DNA from: Acholeplasmatales bacterium
Lineage (GTDB): Bacteria > Bacillota_I > Bacilli_A > Izemoplasmatales > Izemoplasmataceae
DNA: 38,825 bases
NCBI GenBank assembly: GCA_007694145.1
Contig: RECF01000047.1
Coordinates: 1-38,825 of the forward strand
Direction of reading: 5' to 3'
In this document: piece after piece, positions 23,916 to 30,671 of the stretch
Numbering within the stretch: the first letter of the stretch is position 1
Layout: each line of letters opens with the position of its first letter
Program-made: the position numbers and the translations under genes
Notes under the pieces: generated by a model
Databases searched by the model: none
Told to the model about the DNA's origin: nothing
What the model saw: the letters and a program-made list of their open reading frames with translations, nothing else

Positions 23916-24003
23916 ATGATCAGCACCTCACGCAGCCTGTCGACTGCATCTTAGAGAGAAAAAAGTAATCGCGCGTAAGTTTTGCGTCTGACAGGCGGTT
24001 TTT

Positions 24004-24032
24004 TTGTTTTATCACAGCGTATCTAGTATAAT
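24004..24032 (+). promoter_or_regulatory. Promoter TTGTTT-17-TATAAT for the thioesterase gene
   Basis: Perfect -10 at 24027-24032 with a weak -35 at 24004-24009, 58 bases before the chosen start. Confidence 0.5.
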
Positions 24033-24089
24033 AACGATAAAGAGAAGTCATGGCTTTCCATGTCATGGCGACAAGGATGGGTGTACATC

Positions 24090-24812
24090 ATGTTTACCAA
24101 AACATACCAGCTCGATGCACTGTGCAAGAAGGACGCCGCGGCCGTTCATCCCGGTGACCTTTTTCATGTCTTGAATGATGTCATGCGTGCACATACGGCT
24201 TCGATTGGTCTTGATCACCACTATCATGCGCAACGTAACTTGATGTGGGTGTTGACAGCGTATGATCTTGAACTGAACCATATGCCACAAGACAACATGG
24301 CGCTTGTGGCTAAAACCGCTCCGTATGCATTTAAAAAAATGTACGGCTACCGGCGCTACGAACTGACTACGCTTGAGGGGGTGCACATCGGTACCGCTAA
24401 GGGTCGGTTCGTTCTCGTCGATACGGTATCCGAGCAGTTGACCGTGCCAGATGAGACCCTGTTAAAGCGATTTGATCCTGAACGACGCGAACCAGCGGCT
24501 TTGCCAATGTTCAAGCCACCTGCGTTGCCTGTCACGCCACCTGAGCATCGACAAGAAATTGTGGTGACGTCCGCTCACATCGATGTCAACGGTCACGTCA
24601 ACAATGCTTTTTACCCGGAGTGGGCGTGGTCACATTTTCCAGCTGAAGTCCCTATTTTCAAGGGGCCGATATTTATACATGTGCAGTTCAAACGGGAAGT
24701 GTTCATAGAAGAAACTGTCTCGCTTGATTACCACAGTCTTGAAGCGGGTTGGGATATTGTGATGCGAAAAGGCGACACCTTGGTCGCCCGGGTTATCATC
24801 TTGCCTGCATGA
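24090..24812 (+). CDS. Acyl-ACP thioesterase
   Basis: This 240-residue double-hotdog enzyme resembles bacterial acyl-ACP thioesterases, which release fatty acids from acyl carrier protein in the cytoplasm. The first hotdog spans about 1-125. The second (about 145-240) opens with VTSAHIDVNGHVNNAFYPEW, where the Asp-x-Asn-x-His motif carries the catalytic residues. The ATG at 24090 follows AAGGATGG and gives the usual family N-terminus; an in-frame ATG at 24060 adds ten residues and has a poorer site. No fatty-acid synthesis genes are adjacent. It converges with the small membrane-protein gene, leaving only three bases between the two stops. Confidence 0.88.
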   Translation: MFTKTYQLDALCKKDAAAVHPGDLFHVLNDVMRAHTASIGLDHHYHAQRNLMWVLTAYDLELNHMPQDNMALVAKTAPYAFKKMYGYRRYELTTLEGVHIGTAKGRFVLVDTVSEQLTVPDETLLKRFDPERREPAALPMFKPPALPVTPPEHRQEIVVTSAHIDVNGHVNNAFYPEWAWSHFPAEVPIFKGPIFIHVQFKREVFIEETVSLDYHSLEAGWDIVMRKGDTLVARVIILPA

Positions 24813-24815
24813 CGA

Positions 24816-25115
24816 TCATTTTTTGTCAAAAGGGTCATCGTCATATTGTTTGAAAAAATCATCATCAACATCAAAGAAATCATCATAGTCTTTTGTGAAA
24901 TCGTCTTCTTTTCGACCAGCGGTCCCTGATTTAAGGCTATCCGCTTTGACCTGCTTGATGGGTGATTGACGTGATGGTTCCTTCTCAAGCGTTGTTGGAA
25001 TGAGTTTGTCAGAGCGGCTCTCCATACTGGCGCGTTTGGCTGCCCGGTTACTCCAGTCAATAAACAAACCAATCACGACGACCACGATAATCATGGGTGT
25101 CAGCAACCAAATCAT
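24816..25115 (-). CDS. Small membrane-anchored protein with Asp/Phe-rich tail, unknown function
   Basis: The family is not recognised. The 99-residue protein has one N-terminal hydrophobic helix (about 2-20) followed by a basic patch (NRAAKRASMESRSDK), so the rest is probably cytoplasmic. The last 30 residues are strikingly acidic and aromatic, with repeated Asp-Asp-Phe-Phe groups (DDFFDVDDDFFKQYDDD). Such tails often form short linear binding motifs or metal-binding segments. A GAGGTG site and a good promoter support it as a real gene despite its size. Confidence 0.75.
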   Translation of the reverse strand: MIWLLTPMIIVVVVIGLFIDWSNRAAKRASMESRSDKLIPTTLEKEPSRQSPIKQVKADSLKSGTAGRKEDDFTKDYDDFFDVDDDFFKQYDDDPFDKK

Positions 25116-25145
25116 GTCTTAGCACCTCTACTTTCCACATGATTC

Positions 25146-25174
25146 ATTATATCAAAAATGGCACGTTATTTCTA
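25146..25174 (-). promoter_or_regulatory. Promoter TAGAAA-17-TATAAT for the small acidic-tail gene
   Basis: Minus-strand -10 at 25146-25151 is perfect and preceded by TGA; the -35 (25169-25174) matches four of six. Confidence 0.55.
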
Positions 25175-25254
25175 GGTAAAACCGCATTTATCGCTTATTG
25201 ACAACGATTTTTTTGCAACCTGTCTAAAATGAGGCGCAAGATGCCATGTCCTTA

Positions 25255-25284
25255 TTGCATGCTTTTTCTATTATCATTTATACT
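25255..25284 (+). promoter_or_regulatory. Promoter TTGCAT-18-TATACT for first ABC/FtsX gene
   Basis: -35 is at 25255-25260 and -10 at 25279-25284, giving a leader of about 35 bases before the ATG at 25325. Confidence 0.5.
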
Positions 25285-25324
25285 TAATGTAACTATGATG
25301 TTCCGCGCGAAAGGAGTGATTGCC

Positions 25325-27625
25325 ATGCTCTCGCTCAAGCACATATGCAAGTTCTATGATGACAACCATCACCGTGTTGTCGCTCTTGATAACATCAACT
25401 TGACGATGGAAGCCGGGGAGTTTGTTGCTTTGCTCGGTCCTTCAGGTTGTGGGAAGACGACGTTGTTAAACATCATCGGTGGTTTGGATACCTACTCGCA
25501 ACATGATTTTTATGAAACGGGAAAAACCTTTCTGACATTCAGAAAGAGTGAACTGACGATATCAGGCAGAGCTACGCGTAATTTCAGTGAACGAGAATGG
25601 GATCGCTATCGAAACAACCATGTCGGCTTCGTTTTCCAACACTATAATCTCATTCCTCATCTCACCGTCTTAGACAATGTGATGCTGGGCATGACTTTGT
25701 CAGGGGTTGACAAAGCCACCCGTCGCACCCGCGCTGAGACGGTGCTGAAACAGGTGGGACTCCTTGACAAGGCGCAGACGAAAAACGCCCAACTTTCGAG
25801 CGGACAACGTCAAAAAGCGGCCATTGCCCGCGCTTTGGTGAATGAACCGGATATTTTAATTGCGGACGAACCGACCGGCGCATTGGACTCTGAAGCGGGT
25901 CGCGACATCATGCAACTCTTAAGGGAAATCGCACAAGATAAGCTTGTGATTATGGCAACGCATAACGAAGAACTTGCTCAAGCATATGCGTCAAGAATCG
26001 TGCGCATGAAAGATGGACAGGTCGTTGAAGATACGACGCTCCGTACGTTTGAAAAGCAACCTGAAAGCTTGGTACAAGGCTTTTCACCGATTGCCATGCC
26101 GATTAGCGCGGCTGTTCACTTATCGTTGAAAAATCTACGGATGAAACGCGCGCGTTCGTTTCTTGCAGTCTTAGCCGGGGCGGTCGGAATTGCCGGTGTG
26201 GCACTGGTTTTAAGTATCGCCAGCGGTCTAGGACGAGAGATTGAGCGGATCGAAGCGGAGACACTGGCGGCCATGCCCATTGCCATCCACCGCTTCCCTA
26301 GCACGCAAACCAACTTGCCGCTTATTGACGGCCGTGATTTCAGTTATAACTTTGCACCGTGGTTTGAACCCGTTGTCGGAGGGTCACGGACACACACCAA
26401 CTTGATTACGCAGGAATATGTGGACCATTTGCATGCGATGCAGTCTGAATGGCTGAATGGTATCTCGTTTTTGCATGGTGTACGGATGCCTTTCGTTGCT
26501 TTTGATGAAGACGGCGCGCGGAACAGTTTAACCGAGGGTGTTCTCTTTCAGCCCCTGCAAAGCAGTCGCATTTATCTTGAGAGTCAATATTCATTGCAGG
26601 CAGGTCGTTACCCTGAGGCTGACGATGAACTGGTCATCATTGTCGATGCACTCAACCACATCGACGCAGGCATTCTTGAGTTTCTCGGTGTCGAACAAAC
26701 TGGAAGTCGCTTTTTTTTCCGCGAGGTCCTTGACACGGAAGTGCTGCTTTTCTTCAATGATGGGCAACATATCGAATATGATCTACTCACCGGGACAATC
26801 GAGCGAAGCTTCATTGAGTCTGCCACCGATCACCAACTCGCGATGACGGTGGTCGGTGTGCTTAAAGGTCGTCCTAACAGTCTAGAAACTAGCACGTCTG
26901 GCATTTTCTATCTTGATACCTTAGAAAAGACCTTCATCCAAAACAATCAGCCGTCGGCATTTTGCGAAGTCCTCGCAAACATTGATTTACGTGATGCGAC
27001 ACGCGAACGTCGTACCGAGGTGCTTGAAATACGACGGATGCACGGATGTCAAACGTTGCCCACTGTTATAAATATTTATCCGCGATCACTTGAGACAAAA
27101 CGGTCGGTCATCGCGCACTTAAATGACTACAATGCGGGGCGCGCTGAAGAACAACGGATTCAATACACCGATTTATCGGCTGTCTTGTCTGGATTACTGG
27201 GCACAATCAGCACCAATGTGACGACGGTACTCTTTGCCCTTGGGGTGGTGGCGGTCCTTGTATCGGCTAGTCTTGTGGCCATGCTCGTTTATAACGGTCT
27301 CGTCGAACGAACCAAAGAAATCGGCATCCTGCGCAGTTTAGGGGCCCGCCGCCGGGATGTGGCCCGGATGTTTAATGTCGAGGCACTGCTCATTGGACTG
27401 TTAGCGGGCATCGTAGGCATTGGGTTCGCGTATCTGCTGAGTATCCCCATCAACCGTACCTTGAGCAACATCTTGGTTGGGTTTGACCGTGTGGTCCGCT
27501 TACAGCTGCCCATCATGTTGATGCTGGTATTGTTCAGTGTTGTCATCACATTTTTGTCAGGCCTATTGCCAGCATTAGCCGCTGCTCGTCGCCATCCCGC
27601 TGCCGCCTTACGTCATCATGACTGA
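25325..27625 (+). CDS. MacB/FtsX-type ABC transporter, ATPase-permease fusion (copy 1)
   Basis: The protein has 766 residues. The N-terminal ATPase (1-235) has Walker A GPSGCGKT at 38-45, Q-loop near 105, signature LSSGQ at 157-161, Walker B ILIADE at 177-182 and an H-loop in MATHNEE. The FtsX/MacB permease has one helix near 275-300, a large extracellular domain (about 300-640) and three C-terminal helices, with the cytoplasmic coupling sequence ERTKEIGILRSLGARRRD. Such mechanotransmission transporters expel peptides, act on lipoproteins or sense antimicrobials. About 15 extra residues (57-72) lie between Walker A and the Q-loop compared with copy 2, and the signature has Ser in place of the usual first Gly. 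AAAGGAGTGAT fixes the start; the frame upstream is not coding. Monocistronic. Confidence 0.88.
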   Translation: MLSLKHICKFYDDNHHRVVALDNINLTMEAGEFVALLGPSGCGKTTLLNIIGGLDTYSQHDFYETGKTFLTFRKSELTISGRATRNFSEREWDRYRNNHVGFVFQHYNLIPHLTVLDNVMLGMTLSGVDKATRRTRAETVLKQVGLLDKAQTKNAQLSSGQRQKAAIARALVNEPDILIADEPTGALDSEAGRDIMQLLREIAQDKLVIMATHNEELAQAYASRIVRMKDGQVVEDTTLRTFEKQPESLVQGFSPIAMPISAAVHLSLKNLRMKRARSFLAVLAGAVGIAGVALVLSIASGLGREIERIEAETLAAMPIAIHRFPSTQTNLPLIDGRDFSYNFAPWFEPVVGGSRTHTNLITQEYVDHLHAMQSEWLNGISFLHGVRMPFVAFDEDGARNSLTEGVLFQPLQSSRIYLESQYSLQAGRYPEADDELVIIVDALNHIDAGILEFLGVEQTGSRFFFREVLDTEVLLFFNDGQHIEYDLLTGTIERSFIESATDHQLAMTVVGVLKGRPNSLETSTSGIFYLDTLEKTFIQNNQPSAFCEVLANIDLRDATRERRTEVLEIRRMHGCQTLPTVINIYPRSLETKRSVIAHLNDYNAGRAEEQRIQYTDLSAVLSGLLGTISTNVTTVLFALGVVAVLVSASLVAMLVYNGLVERTKEIGILRSLGARRRDVARMFNVEALLIGLLAGIVGIGFAYLLSIPINRTLSNILVGFDRVVRLQLPIMLMLVLFSVVITFLSGLLPALAAARRHPAAALRHHD

Positions 27626-27649
27626 TTCATAGAGAAGAAACCATCCGAT

Positions 27650-27702
27650 AAAAAACCACCTTGAACCGTTCTTGTTATGTCAAGAGGTCAAGGTGGTTTT
27701 TT
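27650..27702. terminator. Bidirectional terminator after the first ABC/FtsX gene
   Basis: The 15-bp stem (27650-27664 with 27688-27702) is AAAAAACCACCTTGA paired with its complement, and its loop is 23 bases. It serves the ABC gene and the converging zinc lipoprotein gene. Confidence 0.8.
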
Positions 27703-27750
27703 CATGGAAAGTTTTAAGTAGCGCTTAAAGCGTTTTACGCGTTAGGCGTC

Positions 27751-29829
27751 TTAATTGTGTGGTGTGTATCGCAAGCCGATGCGGAGTTGTTCAAGGTTGT
27801 GCTGCATCATCTCAAAGAGCGTCATCCCACGCTGATAATCAACGCTTGGGACGTTTTCCAACGCATAGAGATAAAGAATCTCGGCACCAGTTTCCTGGGC
27901 AATCGCTTGGGCGACATGCGGTGCAATCATTTTTTCAGAGAATAGATGTTCGATACCAAAAGCAGTCATCGTGTCAATCATGTTAGCTAAAGCTTGTGGC
28001 GTTGGTTCGGCATCGGTAGAAAATCCACGATAAGGATTCACGTACCCAAAGCTATAACGATGAACGAGGTATCCGAGAACATTATGACCCCCATACATGA
28101 TGACATTGAGTTCGGCATGCGCACGCAAGTCAAGGAAATCCTCATGTAAGGCATCGAGATCATTGAGATAGTTGTGGGCGTTGATTCGCAATGTACTTTC
28201 ATGTTGAGGAAGCAGTTCGATAAGGGCATCACGCACTTCAAGCATCATGATAGCAAGATTGAGCGGATCCATCCAGATATGCGGATCAAACGGACCGTCA
28301 AATTGCGGCTCATCGCTGACTGTGACATTCATCGGGGGTGTCGTGTAACGTAACTCACCACGGTGAACCCACGAGAAGACAACTTGAGTTTGACCATTTT
28401 GCAGACCGCGGATGTGAACATGGTCACCATGATTGACAAGTTCGACAATGCCTTCTGACGCACCGTGTGCGAGGGATACAGTTAGGGCGTTCACTTCACC
28501 TTCGCTGTCTAAATCGCGTTCCCGACCATCTGCGGACATGATGAAGGCACCGAGTGAAAGGTGTTCATTGACCGCGACACCTGGCAAGCCGCCATGCCAA
28601 TGGGTACCATGGACATAAGCGATTTTCGCGCCGTCATCTTGACGGTTGAGCAGTTCAAATGCACCGATTTCCGGTTGATGGACATGACTGCCGACCGTAA
28701 CGGTCATCGGCGGTGTCGTGTAGCGTAACTCACCACGGTGAACCCAAGAGAAGACAACTTGAGTTTGGCCGTTTTGCAAACCGCGAATATGAACATGATC
28801 ACCATGGTTGACAAGCTCGACTATACCTTCTTCCGCACCGTGTGCGAGCGAAACGGTCACTGCGTTAACTTCACCTTCGCTGTCGAGTTCACGTTCGCGA
28901 CCATCGGCTGAGACAATATGTGCGCCAAGCGACAGATGGCTGTCTACATCAACGATGGGTAGTGAACCGTGCCAATGAAGACCATGGACATAGGCGATTT
29001 TCGACCCGCCATCTTGACGGTTGAGCAGTTCAAAGGCACCGATTTCTGGTTGATGATCATGATCACCAACCGTGACTGTCATCGCCGGGGTGGTGTAGCG
29101 AACCTCACCGCGGTGAACCCAAGAGAACACCACGTGCGTGTGACCATCCTGCAAACCACGGATGTGCACATGGTCACCGTGGTTGACAAGTTCGACAATG
29201 CCTTCTGCTGCACCGTCTGCAAGGGAAACCGTGACGGCGTTGACGTCACCATCAAGCTCGCGTTCTCGATCGTCTGCTGAGACAATGTGCGCCCCAAGTG
29301 ACACGTGGCTGTCCACATCGATGTTTGGTAATGAGCCATGCCAATGGCCACCATGGACGTAGGCGATTTTCGCCCCACCGTCTTGACGGTCGAGCAGCTC
29401 AAATGCACCAATCTCATCCTCATGTTCATGATCGTGGTCATGGTTGTGATCATCAGGCATTGTGGTGCTTGCTTGAAAACCGATGAGGTGGACATTACGA
29501 CTGAGGTCAAGGACACGTAGGCGTCGGTTTTGCGTCGGACTGATGAGATTGGCGACCCATGGCTCCATGGTATCGCCGGTATATAGCAACAAATCCGCAT
29601 CCAAGATTTCTACGAGTTTTCTTGGTGTTGGTTCAAAGGTGTGTGCATCGGCACCTGGTGGCAACAACAACTCTAGGTCAATCAGGTCACCCGCCAAGGC
29701 TCTGGCAATATCATACTGGGGGAAGAGTGTGGCCAACACAACAGGCTTTTCGCGTTCCTGCTCTACAGAACAAGCGGACAATCCAGCTAAGAGAAAGACA
29801 GTCATCAACAACAACATTATTTTTTTCAT
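27751..29829 (-). CDS. ZnuA/AdcA-type zinc-binding lipoprotein with three inserted His-rich domains
   Basis: The 692-residue protein is far longer than the usual 300-320. It begins with a lipoprotein signal peptide (LAGLSAC, Cys20). The substrate-binding fold is split. Residues 28-120 carry DAHTFEPTPR with the first zinc His, and residues about 508-692 carry DPHIWMDP, YGGHNVLGYL and the remaining ligands. Between them, where ZnuA proteins have a short His loop, lies DDHNHDHDHEHEDE and then three tandem domains of about 123 residues (139-504). AAGGAGG fixes the start. No znuB or znuC neighbours it, so it must serve permease components encoded elsewhere, or act as a surface zinc scavenger. A Zur-like inverted repeat covers its -35. 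It may bind Mn, but the His content favours zinc. Confidence 0.9.
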   Translation of the reverse strand: MKKIMLLLMTVFLLAGLSACSVEQEREKPVVLATLFPQYDIARALAGDLIDLELLLPPGADAHTFEPTPRKLVEILDADLLLYTGDTMEPWVANLISPTQNRRLRVLDLSRNVHLIGFQASTTMPDDHNHDHDHEHEDEIGAFELLDRQDGGAKIAYVHGGHWHGSLPNIDVDSHVSLGAHIVSADDRERELDGDVNAVTVSLADGAAEGIVELVNHGDHVHIRGLQDGHTHVVFSWVHRGEVRYTTPAMTVTVGDHDHQPEIGAFELLNRQDGGSKIAYVHGLHWHGSLPIVDVDSHLSLGAHIVSADGRERELDSEGEVNAVTVSLAHGAEEGIVELVNHGDHVHIRGLQNGQTQVVFSWVHRGELRYTTPPMTVTVGSHVHQPEIGAFELLNRQDDGAKIAYVHGTHWHGGLPGVAVNEHLSLGAFIMSADGRERDLDSEGEVNALTVSLAHGASEGIVELVNHGDHVHIRGLQNGQTQVVFSWVHRGELRYTTPPMNVTVSDEPQFDGPFDPHIWMDPLNLAIMMLEVRDALIELLPQHESTLRINAHNYLNDLDALHEDFLDLRAHAELNVIMYGGHNVLGYLVHRYSFGYVNPYRGFSTDAEPTPQALANMIDTMTAFGIEHLFSEKMIAPHVAQAIAQETGAEILYLYALENVPSVDYQRGMTLFEMMQHNLEQLRIGLRYTPHN
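28318..29415 (-). repeat. Three tandem His-rich domain repeats inside the zinc lipoprotein gene
   Basis: Repeat 1 is 29047-29415, repeat 2 is 28672-29046 and repeat 3 is 28318-28671. Each begins EIGAFELL, contains VHGxHWHG, HxSLGA, NHGDHVHIRGLQ and SWVHRGE, and ends in a TTPxMTVTV strand. Eight His are kept in all three. Repeats 2 and 3 are closest at the DNA level, while repeat 1 lacks two codons, suggesting stepwise duplication. The beta-rich ending resembles an immunoglobulin-like fold, which is an inference. Confidence 0.9.
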
Positions 29830-29859
29830 TCTAAAAACCTCCTTATTTTTTCACACTTT

Positions 29860-29887
29860 ATTATACACGTCTTTAAAGCAAATGCAA
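29860..29887 (-). promoter_or_regulatory. Promoter TTGCAT-16-TATAAT for the zinc lipoprotein gene
   Basis: Minus-strand -10 is at 29860-29865 and -35 at 29882-29887. The -35 lies within the operator-like repeat at 29881-29899. Confidence 0.65.
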
Positions 29888-29899
29888 ACCATTCGCATT
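29881..29899. promoter_or_regulatory. Zur-like operator overlapping the zinc lipoprotein promoter
   Basis: The 19-bp inverted repeat AATGCAAA-CCA-TTCGCATT has one mismatch. Its position over the -35 suits repression by a Fur-family zinc sensor. The sequence is not identical to the Bacillus Zur or streptococcal AdcR box as I know them. Confidence 0.5.
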
Positions 29900-29910
29900 A
29901 AAATATGCAA

Positions 29911-29939
29911 AAAGAAAACGCGCATCGTTGTGCGCGTTT
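29911..29939 (-). terminator. Intrinsic terminator after udk
   Basis: On the minus strand AAACGCGCA pairs with TGCGCGTTT, followed by a T-rich run. Confidence 0.75.
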
Positions 29940-29946
29940 CACGGTC

Positions 29947-30567
29947 TTAATCAATCAAGTATTGACGAATCTTTGTGACAATTAAATCAACGGCCTTGTC
30001 ATGACGACGGTCATTGGGAATGATGACATCAGCGTATCGCTTTGTGGGTTTGATGTACTTGTGAAACATCGGTTTGACGGTTGTCTGATATTGCTCGATG
30101 ATGCTTTCAAGTGTCCGGCCGCGTTCATGTAAGTCACGAAGCATGCGGCGAATAAAGCGTGTATCATCATCGAGTTCTACATAAAGGCACATGTCAGCGA
30201 GGGCGCGGATGTCAGGGTGATCGAGAATGAGAATTCCTTCGACAATAATGACGCTTTTAGGAGAAACCGTCTCCGTATTCGGGCTACGATTGTGGTTGAC
30301 AAAATCATAGGTCGGCTTGTTGACGGTTTGGCCGTTAAGCAACTGATGCAAATGCTCAAGCAAGAGGTCATTGTCAAGTGACTTGGGATGATCGTAGTTC
30401 ATTTTGGCACGTGTGGCCAAATCGTAATCGCTCTGGTCATGATAATAATCATCATGACGGATGATCAGCACATCATCAAGTCCCGCTTTGTCGAGAATCT
30501 CTTCAACAACCGTGGTTTTGCCCGATGCAGAGCCACCTGCGACAAGAAACAACAGTGGTTTGCGCAC
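29947..30567 (-). CDS. udk: Uridine kinase
   Basis: This 206-residue kinase phosphorylates uridine and cytidine to UMP and CMP in pyrimidine salvage. The Walker A is GGSASGKT near 11-18. RHDDYYHD holds the catalytic Asp, and NYDHPKSLDNDLL and TYDFVNHNR form the nucleoside site. VIIVEGILIL and the RMLRDLHERGR lid follow. The start is GTG (30565-30567), supported by GGGGGA five bases upstream and by the family N-terminus RKPLLFLVAGGSASGK; no nearby ATG is in frame. Transcribed alone between its own promoter and terminator. Confidence 0.94.
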   Translation of the reverse strand: MRKPLLFLVAGGSASGKTTVVEEILDKAGLDDVLIIRHDDYYHDQSDYDLATRAKMNYDHPKSLDNDLLLEHLHQLLNGQTVNKPTYDFVNHNRSPNTETVSPKSVIIVEGILILDHPDIRALADMCLYVELDDDTRFIRRMLRDLHERGRTLESIIEQYQTTVKPMFHKYIKPTKRYADVIIPNDRRHDKAVDLIVTKIRQYLID

Positions 30568-30608
30568 AAGAATCCCCCATTCTGTAACACGTCGAAATCA
30601 TTGATGAT

Positions 30609-30617
30609 ATTGTATCA
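30609..30617 (-). promoter_or_regulatory. Extended -10 TGATACAAT promoter for udk
   Basis: Minus-strand TACAAT lies at 30609-30614 with the TGA extension; the -35 is weak. Confidence 0.45.
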
Positions 30618-30671
30618 TATAATGGCGCGTTTTGCCTATGAAAATTGCTTCAAAACAACAGGGACTTACGG

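Noticed and set aside
25198-25230. TTGACA with TAAAAT upstream of the first ABC/FtsX gene
   Set aside because: The spacer is about 21 bases; the TTGCAT-18-TATACT pair nearer the gene fits better.
25229-25324. Hydrophobic N-terminal extension on the first ABC/FtsX protein
   Set aside because: The frame is open but AAAGGAGTGAT sits directly before the ATG at 25325, and the ABC domain begins there; the upstream part overlaps the promoter.
28318-29415. CRISPR-like or mobile repeat array
   Set aside because: The repeats are in-frame protein domains of about 370 bases, not short direct repeats with unique spacers.
28433-29834. Several long open frames on the plus strand opposite the zinc lipoprotein gene
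   Set aside because: They are antisense shadows created by the repeated, GC-balanced coding sequence and have no ribosome binding sites.
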